Of a DNA stretch of 64,000 bases, positions 1 through 11,516 are shown piece after piece (position 1 is the stretch's first letter; each line of letters begins with the position of its first letter). Location: positions 106,353,591-106,417,590 of the forward strand of contig NC_035436.2 of assembly GCF_002127325.2 (NCBI RefSeq), in the 5' to 3' direction. The notes beneath the pieces are model-generated. The model was not told the DNA's origin. It did not search any database and saw nothing but the letters and a program-made list of their open reading frames with translations. The position numbers and the translations under genes were made by a program. The DNA comes from Helianthus annuus (lineage: Eukaryota; Streptophyta; Magnoliopsida; Asterales; Asteraceae).

Positions 1-978
1 AGAAGATTGTTCGGGTGCCGCTTTCGTCAGGCGAGATCCTACAGGTTCGTGGTAAGAAACCTGCTAGTAGTCTCAAGCTCATGTCTTGTACTCAAGCTCG
101 GAAGTATCTGCGAAAGAACTATGTGGCCTTCTTGGCACATGTTACAGCAGATAAGGGCAAAGGTAAGTTTATTCAAGATATTCCTGTTGTTCGGGATTTT
201 CCAGAGTTGTTTCCTGAAGAGTTACCTGGTCTACCCCCAGCCCGACAAGTTGAGTTCCGTATTGATCTCGTACCTGGTGCAAATCCCATTGCCAGAGCTC
301 CATATCGTCTTGCACCGTCTAAGATGCAAGAGTTGTCTAAGCAGCTTCAGGAGCTATCTGACAAAGGTTTTATTCGCCCTAGTTTTTCACCTTGGGGTGC
401 TCCCGTTCTTTTTGTCAAGAAGAAGGATGGATCCTTCAGGATGTGCATCGATTATCGTGAGCTAAACAAGCTTACCATCAAGAATTGATATCCCCTACCT
501 CGCATCGATGATCTCTTTGACCAGTTACAGGGTGCTTCTTATTTTTCGAAGATTGATCTTCGTTCTGGGTATCATCAACTTCGTGTGCATAAAGAAGATA
601 TTCCCAAGACTGCCTTCCGCACTCGTTATGGGCATTATGAGTTCACAGTCATGCCGTTCGGTTTGACTAATGCTCCTGCTGTTTTCATGGACTTGATGAA
701 TAGGGTTTGTAAGCCTTATTTAGATAAATTCATCATCGTTTTTATTGATGACATCTTGATATACTCTAAGACGCAAGCTGATCATGAGCAACATCTTCGT
801 CTTACTCTGGAACTCCTAAAGAAAGAGCAACTTTTCGCCAAATTCTCCAAGTGCGAATTTTGGCTTGAGGAGGTTCAATTTTTGGGGCATATTGTCAACG
901 AACAAGGTATTTATGTAGATCCCTCCAAGATCAGTGCGATTAAGGATTGGGATACGCCTACTACTCCTACTGAGGTTC
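1..978 (+). pseudogene. Ty3/gypsy pol fragment (protease end and reverse transcriptase), decayed
   Basis: This is part of a gypsy polyprotein, cut by the window's left edge and read from base 3. It covers the end of the protease region, the linker (ending RAPYRLAP) and most of the reverse transcriptase, including [12 protein letters not shown], the catalytic FIDDILIYS and the [11 protein letters not shown] thumb region. An in-frame TGA at 486-488 stands where the related element at 10-22 kb has CGA (NRYPLPRID), a C-to-T change at a CpG. Homology stops abruptly after TEV at about 978, where GSTZ exon sequence begins. It is a close relative of the Tekay-like element at 10144-22541 but lies on the opposite strand. 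No LTR, integrase or RNase H is attached on this side, so it is a broken remnant and not a gene. Confidence 0.93.
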
Positions 979-2776
979 CTTGTGGATGGTGACATAGTAC
1001 TTGCTGATTCTTTTGCAATCATATTGGTTAGTAACTTCCTCATGGAAATGCTGTATTTGTATTCCCAAGCTTTTTTATTATTCAATTCATATGATACAGT
1101 ACCTTGAAGAGAAGTACCCTCAGCATCCTTTGTTACCTCGTGACCTTGCCAAAAAGGCAATAAATTATCAGGTAATATCATCTGGTTTCTTGTTCCCTAG
1201 TTCTCTCTCATACACACAGACACACACACACACTTGATGATGATTACACAGAAAGGCTTACCAATATAACAGTTATTCGCCAGCATTCGTAAAGCTAAAA
1301 CCACCTCTTTGTGTGATTGATGGAAGCCATTAAGTGAAGACCATGATGTTTGCGGCATTCACATGTATTAAAACAGTTGAACGTGCCAATCATGTGTCTG
1401 CAATAAAACGAATGCTTTACATGGCAATATGGCATTTTTTTTATGATACTGAGATCTTCACTTTCTTAAAACCTTGTCAACATGCTTACAATTTTTAATA
1501 AATAGGCAATTTAAGATTACTTGTTTTTGCACATAAATATGTTGAATGTGGTTTTAGTAGTTATTAATGTGTATAGGTACCTTTTATGGTCGTAGATGCA
1601 TAATCAAGGTTAAGTTTTGTGGTGAATTCTTACGTCTTCTTGGTATTTCTGAAGTCACATTCTTACAAAATTGTAGGCTGCAAATATTGTTGCTTCGAGC
1701 ATACAACCTCTTCTAGCATTACCTGTTATGGTGTGTGAAATATCTTTTGTTAATTCCAAATTCCATCACAATAATTTGCAACACATGAACTTGTATATGT
1801 CTTTCATTATCCCAACTTGTAGAACTATATTGGAGAAAATGTTGGTGAAGATGCAAAAATTCAATTGGTTTATAAGAATGTTGTAAAAGGCTTTGCTGGT
1901 AAGTCGTTACTTGACTTTCTTTCCAGCCATTGATGAAGGTTTAAAAATAAAAAATGAACTAAAAGTTGTGACCTGTAAATTGCAAGTATAAAGTTAGAAA
2001 GTTTTATAAATCTCAATAGCTATGTTTCTATCTATGTATATATATATATATATCAAATAAACATTATTGTATGATTGGTCAGTAGGTATTAAACAGTTAT
2101 TTCATATGCACAAAGTCAAAAGGAAAATGCAGAACAATACTGAACACAATATCATTGAAAGATATGTGAACTTGTAGCGAAGAACGATCTTCGGTAGTTA
2201 TATATAACTACATCAGAAATATGTTACGGCTGTACATTTTTGTGAAAATAATATCATGAATTTTTATTTCAAACGTTGGAACTGATAGTAAGACTAGCTT
2301 TATCATGTTACCACTGTACTGTTATTAATCTAAATTATAAGAGGTTTGCCTGATTGATGTAAACTAATGCAGCTTTGGAGATCTTACTAAAGATCACGCT
2401 GGGAAGTATGCAACTGGAGATGAAATTTACCTGGTATAAATTCTTTTACAAAATATCTAGTGTAATTATATATAGCGACGAACATTACATATGCAGGCTG
2501 ATCTGTTTCTGGCTCCACAAATCATTAGTTTAAAAGTGAGATTCAACTTTGACATGGTATGCAGCTTCTCAACATAACTGTCCACACTTCTGAAAGTATT
2601 ATATTAAAGTAATAATTTTCAATTTAGTTTGTGAAATTTCGTATTATTCGTTTGTTTGTACAGAGCGACTACCCTCTACTATCCAGGACGTGTGAGGCAT
2701 ACAAGCAGTACCTGCCATTCAAAAGGCCCTGCCAGAAAACCAGCCAGATTTTCCATCAACTGAAGGAAAAATCTAA
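979..2776 (+). pseudogene. GSTZ: Glutathione S-transferase zeta (maleylacetoacetate isomerase), 5'-truncated gene copy
   Basis: Seven exons with GT-AG borders join into the C-terminal two thirds of a zeta GST: 979-1026 ([16 protein letters not shown]), 1100-1171 ([15 protein letters not shown]), 1677-1730, 1823-1898, 2373-2433 (KYATGDEIYL), 2497-2556 (ADLFLAPQI) and 2664-2776. Zeta GSTs isomerise maleylacetoacetate in tyrosine breakdown in the cytosol. The N-terminal part with the catalytic SSC-type motif is missing because a gypsy fragment abuts inside the exon at 978/979. In the last exon the frame slips by one base near 2709-2712, consistent with one lost base; after it the other frame gives the expected C-terminus (QKALPENQPDFPSTEG) and a TAA at 2774-2776. 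With both lesions I call it a pseudogene. An intact source copy elsewhere in the genome is likely. Confidence 0.9.
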
Positions 2777-2946
2777 AGGTACCATCTTAAAGTCCTACTG
2801 GAAACTAATTGTCAAAAACTAAGTGGCCTTAAATCCGGATTAATACCTTTGAAAGCAAAATAGATAAGTCATTTGAGTAGAAAATGTAAAGTCATCTTGC
2901 ATGAAGCTCCATTAACTTTCAATCATACATTATGTGAAGTAGTACG
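2777..2946. other. Short intergenic flank
   Basis: This is AT-rich sequence between the GSTZ remnant and the TSD of the outer gypsy element. Before the insertions it was continuous with 33478-33803 and 46689 onward. I see no gene in it. Confidence 0.6.
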
Positions 2947-2951
2947 CATAT

Positions 2952-5900
2952 TGTCACACCCTGCTCGTAGCGGAAGCGCGAGGTGTGATCTGTTGGTTCT
3001 CATTGCATAACGATATAAGTAAACATACTAAATGAATAAAACATACTCCATTGCCATTACCATAACTGTTCAAAAGATGCTCAACATACATTAAGTTTAT
3101 AATTTACAAACCATTCAAAGAAAATAAGTTGTTACTATTTCATACATCCAAAACGAAAGTTTTAAACATTAAGGCTTTGTCCACTATGCCACCGCAAAGC
3201 GGCAGTATAATAGATAAACCCTTCAAAAGATGGCATGGAGTCTTGATACTTGTTTCTTGAATTAGAATCCCTGACAAGGTCCACTAATTCCCTGAAATAC
3301 ATGTTTAAGTAGAAAAATCAACAAACGTTGAGCGAGTTCATGCAGTTTAGTTGTGTATGATACATCCGAAAAATGTAGAATGTATTTGTATTTGAATCAA
3401 ATATAGTATGAAAAGCGTCAATGAAATCGTGATCATTAATGTTTTGCAAGGACATTAATATGTGTGACGAAATAGGAAGCAATCCAACCCTGGACGATTT
3501 TAATTGTATCGACACCATGTCGTAGGGCAACAAACGCACTCCTAGGCAAATGAATGACCATGAGTGGGGCTTGCTAAAACCCATTAGATCTAACCCTTTT
3601 GTTCCTTGGTCCAAACTTGGATTAATGGAGCTTTAGTTATGGCCCTAATTTCTCACATGATCTAAGGTGTTTCATTCCTTGACTTATCATACTATTGTAC
3701 ATGTATTTTCCCTGATAGTTGTAAAGCTTGAAAAGGATTTAAGATAAAAAGGGGACATGAACTCACAGAATTGCATCCGTAAACTGTATGTAATTGTAAC
3801 CTCACTTGTAGTTGTCTTGAATTGTATCACGACCTACAAAGGTCCTAGATTTGTTAAACACTTCGGTCTTTGTATTGGCTCATGTACAAGTCTTCTATCT
3901 TGAAAATGTATTAAGACTTGTTTGTATTTGTTATTCATTGAACTGTGTATTAGATGTATGAATTATTAAACTGTTATATATATATATATATATATATATA
4001 TTTCACCAAGTGTGTATATATATATATATATATGAAATCTTGTATCTTGTGAGTTGTATACTCGGATCTTGTCCTCTTGATTTTATGTCTTATATGAATA
4101 AATTGTATAATTGTATTTTCACCAATTATATGTCATTGGGCCGAGCCCATGTTTTCATGTTATTGGACTTAAATATTATTGGGCCTAAATAGTATTGGGC
4201 TTAAATAGTTTTGGGCCTAAATAGTATTGGGCCTTAATAGTATTGGGCTTAATATTATTGGGCCTTGGCCCATATGTTTGGTATTGGGCTTAGCCCATGA
4301 GTTTTGATATTGGGCTTCGCCCATGTATTTATGTTAAGCCCATTTAGTAAATATAGCCATTAGTAAAGATATAAGCCCATTTAAAAGTACAAGCCCATTT
4401 GTATAAAATAAGTCCATTTATTAAAAATAGTCCATTAGTAAAGATATAAGCCCATTTGAAAGTACAAGCCCATTTGTATAAAATAAGTCCATTTATTAAA
4501 AATAGCCCATTTGTATTATATTCTATCATTTTTTTATAAAATCACTAAGTAAAGACTTTTTAGTCATAAGAATACATAAAAATTTATAAGTTTAAAAACA
4601 TCCGAATTTTGTTATCGATAGCATATTTATTTTTCGCGTCGAAAGATCATCTAAACGTCGTAGTAACTCCTCGGATTGGCGTTATTTATAGCTTCGTCCG
4701 TCGTCCGTTTTGACCATAATTTGTGTCCGATCATTCGGATCGTCCGTAACTTATTTTTAAAACATATTTCTATGTAGTCTTGTAAGACTTTGATTGTAAT
4801 GTATCTTATGTTTATTTGTTACATTGAATTCAAGTTCCTAGTTTTGATATGTATAACTAATACACCAAGTATCATATTGCACTTAAGTTGTTAAAGTGAC
4901 CAAATATATATTTTTCTCATATGTATCTAACTTTGTTTTTATAAAAAAAAAAAAAAAAAAAAAAACATTCTTTAAAATCTTTTTAGTCTTGTAAAGATTT
5001 AGCCAAAAATAATGGTTTTGTTAACATATGATTTTTAATAAAAATCGGCGATATAACCTTTGTAATATGAACTTTACCATGTTTAAATAAACATAGCATT
5101 TTCTTTTCGAATTCACCAATCAATTTACTCATAACATTCTTAAAGAATAACACATGAGATTTATAACATAACCTCATTAAGATGATATCAAAATCATGTA
5201 GGATTTTTGGTATGATCATAACATATGTTAACTAGTTCAAATCCATGCTTTAATTCTAGTTTTAACCACTTTTACAAAAATCCCATCTTGTATGTTTGTT
5301 TTCATAATCTTGTAGAAGTATTGTTTTTAATGACAAACACTAAATACTTTAACAACACCATAGATTATGATCATCCATATAAAATTTATGTTTAACAAAA
5401 AACCCTTTCAACATAAACATGTATACTTGTTAAATCATGTATTTAAACATCATCTAACAATTTATTCTTATGATATTCATCATGACAAGATCAAATATGC
5501 AAGTAATAAGTCATAAATCACAACATAAACAAACAAACATATATCATGATTATTATTTTGCTTCTTTGTATCTTCTTAATATTTTGTATGCTTCTTTAGT
5601 TATTACTAGTTATTTTAACAATCATAAACATAAATAACTATATAAAAAAAATAGATTTAGAAGCTCACTTCTAGCACTTGTGGCTAGGGATGATCTTAGT
5701 GAAGATGATGAGGAAAGAAGATGATGATCTTGATGGTAGAAAGCTCTTGGATGGATGAAAATGCTTTCTTTAACTTAGAGATGCCTTAGATCACCTTAGG
5801 CTCCATAGAAGTACATCTTGATCATCAACAAATAGCTTGAAAGGAAGGTTATTTAGAGGTGTATATGGCTGAATTTTTGGAGAAGAAAATGGAGTCTTAA

Positions 5901-7018
5901 GTGTGTGTTTTGGGAGGTGTAAGAGTTCTTGAAAAGTGTTGGTGATGATAAGGATGACTAGACTTTTAATCATCCATATCTTCGCAAATTGCAACAAAGA
6001 AAATATCTAGGATATTTTTGCAACTGGGGAAGGATGTGGGACCCACTTAAAAACGTTCATCACATGGGGAGGGTAAAGTGTAATTATTATTTTTTTTTAT
6101 AAAAGTTACCAAAATATCTAGATATTTTGGTAATTAGGCTAAGTATGGTGATTAGGGTAATCTTTCACCATTAGGGGGTAATTAGTGATTTGGAATGTTA
6201 TTTATTATTAACAAATTTACTAAACTAGTAGAAATTATATTTTGATATCTTAAACGACTTCCGTTTGGTCGTCGGTTCTATAAAAGCACTTTTAATTCTT
6301 ACCGACGAAGTTTTTCCGTAAGTTGTAAATCCGCAACCAAGAGATGTATAAAGGGATTTGGAATCTCAAAATAAGCTTAACTAGTTCACCAAAGCTTTCA
6401 GTTGGTTGTTTTCGATGTCGGAAATGTCGTTTATTAGCTTGTCGGTGTAGAAACGAACAAGTTGTGGGGGTTGCAAGGCAGCATCGAAAGCTTATGTTTC
6501 GGACACCCCATTAATATCCTCATATTGTTTCCATATGTTTATCATCATTTGTCATATTTCCGGAGTCCCGGAAATGCTAAATTATTATTTTGGACGATTT
6601 AAAATTGTCTTATTTTTAGTGAAACGGACGATTTAGCGATTAGGGCGTTGTACCGGAAAGTCTTGTATCTTTGTAAGATATGTTTTCGTATTAGTGTTTT
6701 CTTATATAAACGGACTCAGTTATGTTAGCTGTGTGTCGTTTTTCCTTGTTTCGTTCTGTTTTCACGGTTTTGCTGGCATGAATAGTGTGACCGTGAATAG
6801 TGCACGCAACACTTTTTACCAACACTTTTAGGACATTATTTAATTGATTTCGCAATACGACGAAAACCAACATATATTATCTCATTGTTTTCTTGTCCTA
6901 CCACTGTCGTCTAATTTACGACACAGATACGTAATTAAATTATGCTAATTGCATGAAATTATATACTAAGAATAGTGATTAGACTGTACGGAATTTCCGG
7001 TTATTTGCCATTGTCACA
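2952..7018 (-). repeat. Left LTR (3' LTR) of the outer gypsy element
   Basis: This 4,067-bp direct repeat pairs with 25930-33472. It contains (TA)n tracts near 3975-4033, an array of TGGGCY/AGCCCA motifs (4130-4540) and an A-tract near 4944-4965. The short reading frames inside it recur in the other LTR only because the LTRs are copies; none resembles a known protein. Confidence 0.92.
4130..4540. promoter_or_regulatory. Array of TGGGCY / AGCCCA motifs inside the outer LTR
   Basis: Bases 4136-4340 repeat units like TTGGGCCTAAATAGTA, with TGGGCC or TGGGCT roughly every 16-30 bases. Bases 4350-4520 carry the same motif on the other strand (AAGCCCATTT units). Some pairs meet as TGGGCTTAGCCCA. 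TGGGCC/T is the plant site II element bound by TCP-family factors, so the array could drive LTR transcription. That role is inference. The copy in the right LTR is at about 27139-27540. Confidence 0.5.
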
Positions 7019-9006
7019 TTCTCCCCCTGTTATTGAGAATTTCGTCCCGAAATTCAAACAGAGTCATCCTTTGCAGGAGACTACTCTAACAGATGAGGGT
7101 ATTTTGGTTTTGATTTGATCTGCACGTTCCCAAGTATATTCGGGTCCGTGTCGAGAATCCCAACGAATTTTTACTAATATGTTACGACTCCTTCGGACCT
7201 TCCGGTCCATGACCTTAACAGGTGCTTTATGAATTGGAGTTTGTCATCAATGTGAACTTCATCCGCCGGGATGATAACCGTTTCTTGTGTTGGACTCTTC
7301 TTAAGATTCGACACATGAAATATGTTGTGTACACTACTTAGTTCGCCTGGTAACTTAAAGTTGTAGGTAACACTGCCAATCTTTTCTAAGATTTCAAATT
7401 GTCCTACATAATGAGGGTTAAGCTACCCACGCTTACCGAACCTCGCTACGCCCTTCCAAGGCAAGACTTTCAATAAGACTTGGTCTCCGATATCGAAAGA
7501 TAATGGCTTCTGTCTCTTGTTCGCGTAGCTCTTTTGTCGATCGCGAGCCGCCTTGATACGGTCTCTGATCTGAAAGATTTTATCCGTAGTCTCTTGGAAT
7601 AATTCCGGACCGATTAGTTGTTTATCGTCCGCTTCCGCCCAACATAGCGGTGAGCGACACTTTCGATCATAAGAGCTTCAAACAGTTTAGCTTGTATGCT
7701 TGTATGGTAGCTGTTGTTGTAGGAAAACTCAACCAAAAGTAAATGAGTATCCCAGTTGCCGCCTAAATCCATAACACATGCACGAAGCATATCTTCGAAT
7801 GTTTGGATTGTCCGTTCGCTCGGGCCGTCAGTTTGTGGATGAAAGATCGTGCTTAGATTTAAATGAGATCCAAAGGCCTCTTGAATTGACTTCTAAATTC
7901 GTGAAATGAAGCGACCGTCTTGGTCTGAGATGATTTAAATAGGCACTCCATGATGAGCCACTATTTCCTTGAGATAAGGTTCTGCTAGTTTCTCTATACT
8001 ATCCTCCTCCCGAATTGGTAAGAAGTGTGCGGACTTTGTTAGTCTATCGATGATTACCCAATCATGTCATGACCGCATGAGGTCTTGGGTAACTTCGTAA
8101 TGAAGTCCATCGATATTTGTTCCCATTTCCAAACGGAAATCTCGGTTTGTTGTAACAAGTCCGAGAGTTCCTGATATTCAGCTTTGACTTTTGCGTAAGT
8201 CAAGCATTCTCCGACATAAGTCGCGATATCACTTTTGAGGTTAGGTCACCAATAGTATTCTTTTAATACTTAGGCCTATGTGCTTCCTCAAAATATCATC
8301 TCGAAGGCCGCCAAAGAATGGAACCTATTTTCGACCCATAAGGTATAAAGTTCCTTCGTCTTTCGGCGCTAATTGTTCCTTCATGCCTCGAAGTGTTTCT
8401 GCTTGAATATGCTCTTCCTTGAGCGCTTGTGAATCATCTTCTCTAATGCTTGAACTCTCAGTGTTCTAACTCGCTCCTTGCGGCTCATGGCGTCAGCTAC
8501 AACATTTGCCTTGCCCGGATGGTACTTTATTTCCTAATCATAGTCGTTCAACAATTCAACCCAACATCGTTGACGCATATTTAATTCTTTTAGGTTGAAT
8601 ATGTGTTGAAGACTTTTATGATCCGTGAAAATAATGCATTGAGTACCATATAAATAATGTCGCCATAATTTTTAAAGCTAATACCACCGCGCCTAACTAA
8701 AGGTCGAGAGTGGTATAGTTCTTCTTATGAACTTTTTAATTGGCGCGACGTGTGCACGATAACTTTTTCATGTTGCACGAGTACGCAACCTAATCCTTGA
8801 TGCAAAGCATCATAGTTTACAACAAAGTCATCGGTATCGTCGGATAATGATAAGATTGTAAAATGCTATGTACCAATCTTAAGAATAAGTTGTAATGCTA
8901 TTTCTTGTTTTTCGATTGGGGCGCATTTATTGTCTTTATGGGTGAGGGAGGTTAGCAATTGAGTAATTTTAAAAAAAAATCTCAATAGATCTCTGATGAT
9001 ATCCCG

Positions 9007-9357
9007 CTAATCCCAAAAAAAAAATTGTCGGACTCCAGTTGGAGTCTTGGGAATTTCCCAATTCTCATTTGCTTCAATCTTAACTGGGTCTACTTGAATG
9101 CCTTTCTCGTTCACTATATGCCTGAGAAATTGTACTTTGCGAATCCAAAATTCGCACTTGGAAAATTTAAAGTATAGTTTCCCCTTCTTTAGTAGCTCCA
9201 AAATGGTTCTCAATTGTTGTTCGTGTTCATTAGTCAATCGTGAGTATATTAATATGTCGTCAATAACTACTACGACGAATTTGTCGAGATACGGCTTGCA
9301 CACGCGATTCATTAATTTCATGAAGACCGCTAGTGCGTACGTTAAACCAAAAAGCAT
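9007..9357 (-). pseudogene. Reverse transcriptase fragment in the outer element
   Basis: An open stretch of 116 codons includes [20 protein letters not shown], with the IDD catalytic core, and the KCEFWIRKVQFLRHIVNEKG thumb region. It keeps the Arg-Val-Cys residues that the nested full-length element has altered. It has no flanking intact domains. Confidence 0.85.
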
Positions 9358-9758
9358 AACGAGAAACTCGTAATAACCATAACGAGTTTTTAAAAGCCGT
9401 TTTCGGTGTGCTTTCCTCTTGAATTCGTAACTGATGATACTCCGATCGTAAGTCTATCTTAGAGTAGAAGCTTGAACCTTTAATAAACCATTTGAGTTAG
9501 TTGGAAATTCATATGTAACATGGTTTAGAAATATGAATTTCCATTCATCGAAATGTTGTGCACTTTTGCAAACTTGTATGTCTTTCCACCCCCAAAACCT
9601 TTATAAAGATGTATATTGGTAAAGAGTGGGGGTTATGAACTCACAATATCCTTATTCGGTCAACTACAAGGTTCAGAAGGTGCTAATCGATATGGAGATT
9701 TGGCTATGGGTGCGGTTCACGATACCAAGTCGATATGTAACTCGACTTGTCGATATGG

Positions 9759-10064
9759 TTATAGTCCCGACAAGTCTTCAGGAAAGACTTCAGGAAACCC
9801 TTTTACCACTGGATTATCTGTCAGCTTCGGCCTAACGGCCTTCTTGTCGACAACATGTGCCAGAAAGGCAACACAACCTTTCCGTAAGCACTTCTGTGCC
9901 TTCATGCAATTGTTAATCCACAATGGTGTGTCGTGCTTCTCTCCATGATTAACAAGTGTCTCTTTGTTCAGTAGTGGTAGGCGAATGACCTTTTCATGGC
10001 AAAAGACTTTGGCTTGGTTATCGAATAACCAATCCATGCCAATCACTACATCGAAACTACCCAA
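9759..10064 (-). pseudogene. Aspartic protease C-terminal fragment and linker, outer element
   Basis: An open stretch of about 100 codons includes GSFDVVIGMDWL, the usual motif downstream of the gypsy protease active site, and FPEVFPEDLSGL, which leads into reverse transcriptase. The active-site DSG half would lie beyond 10138 and is lost or scrambled at the nested insertion. Confidence 0.8.
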
Positions 10065-10735
10065 CTCAACGGTAAGAGATCAATACTGAATCTTTGCTCG
10101 CCAAGTTCCAAGGAACATCCTCTAACAAGTTTCCCTGACTCGATGTCACACCCCGGCCGCGTATAACATGCAACCGCGGTGGAAACGCCGAGGAGTGTTG
10201 TGGACAGAATTAATTTTTATACAACCATGGAAATTAAAGTTACATTTTATTTATTAAACAAGGGTAGTACATTGTCTTAAACAGGAAAACAAAGAGTTTA
10301 TACCATAGTTAACTAAGTCTATCTTCAGTTTTAGTCTCTAAGGCACAGGTCCGCCCTAGTATCGTGATCAACATCCTATGGAACAGCTCCTGAAAACACA
10401 TGTGAAAGTAGGTACGTCAGCATAAAAATGCCTGTGAGATACATAGGTTTTGTGAAAATGGGATTCATGACTTGAGTTTAAAGAATGTTCAATAACAGTC
10501 AGTCATGAACCTTGTAATTTGTCTTGCTTTGTAAACCATTTGAAAAACGATAACATCAGATGATATGTATAGATAAGTGTAAGGTTAAACGAGTAACCAA
10601 CTAAAATGAGTTGAATAAGATAAGTTGTTTGTGAAAATAATGTCTTGCGAAGAATATGTTATTTGTGTAAAATGTAATGAGTCAAAACTGAAATGACTTA
10701 GATAACGCTACGATATGTAATACTATACAAGCATT

Positions 10736-10743
10736 TATATATA
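10736..10743 (-). promoter_or_regulatory. Probable LTR TATA box (left LTR)
   Basis: On the minus strand this reads CCTATATATAAATGC inside a block (about 10700-10790) conserved in four related LTRs of this window. Transcription toward lower coordinates would start roughly 30 bases on, giving a long U3 and an R-U5 of about 560 bp. This is inference from position and conservation. Confidence 0.45.
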
Positions 10744-11412
10744 GGAAGTACCAGCGGCGTATCCACCATGTTTGTATCATATTATGTACGGCACGTTACT
10801 CAAACCATTTACCCAAACCAATCCACCATGTAAATTGTTCATGTATAAACCAAATGTCAAGTGTTATTGTGTAAACCATGTCAAATGTTTATGTTCAATG
10901 TAAACCACCAAATGTGTATGTCAATGTCAACGTGTTTATGTTCAATGTAAATCATGTAATGTGTATCCCAAAATGTATCATGTATGGTAAGCGAAATGTA
11001 TCAACTTAAACCATATGTAAAATGCACAAAACAAGTCGTTGAAGTAAAACGTGGTTTAAATCAACGTTATGTTCTGTGGAAAAATGCATGCTCTATTGAT
11101 ATTAACATTTATGCGGTATTGTAAACTATGCATACATCCAAGCCTTGAGACTGTGGCGATAAACCCTTAAACAAATTAAAGGTTCATCTAAGTTATGTAT
11201 ATTGAATTCGGTCACTCCTTCCAGTCCTATCAAACCCAGGACTTCAGGAATGGGAGTTGTCAATTCCTATGGTACCACTACCTACTAACGAACGGCGTAG
11301 CTAATGTTAATGAATGTATTGTCCCATGTTAAACAAACCAAATGTCATAACAAAATGAAGGCATGTGATGTAAACAATTGTACTAAGTATGCTAAGTAAA
11401 CATGCGAAGCAG

Positions 11413-11516
11413 AAATGTTCATGTAAATCAATGTGTCCATATGCTGAGTAAACATATGCAACAGAAATGTTCATGTAAATCAATGTGTCCATATGCTGAG
11501 TAAACATATGCAACAG
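11413..11516. repeat. 52-bp tandem unit, two copies
   Basis: The units contain CATATGCTGAGTAAACATATG, an imperfect inverted repeat around CATATG. The matching LTR has four units at 20164-20371. Confidence 0.9.

Larger units (their letters stand above)
7019..10138 (-). pseudogene. Decayed gypsy pol of the outer element (left part of its interior)
   Basis: From the LTR inward the plus strand shows a polypurine-tract complement (TTCTCCCCCTG), then the chromodomain and integrase end, RNase H (near 8490-8830), reverse transcriptase (9007-9357) and protease (9759-10064), all on the minus strand. Many in-frame stops and indels separate the homologous blocks, and the N-terminal half of reverse transcriptase is missing or replaced between about 9470 and 9750. 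It matches the gag-pol of the element at 10144-22541 in order but is clearly diverged. The block ends at the nested element's target site and resumes at 22547. Confidence 0.85.

Noticed and set aside
4344..4529. 61-codon repeat-like frame (also at 27364-27549)
   Set aside because: It is an artefact of the AGCCCATTT tandem tract in the outer LTR.
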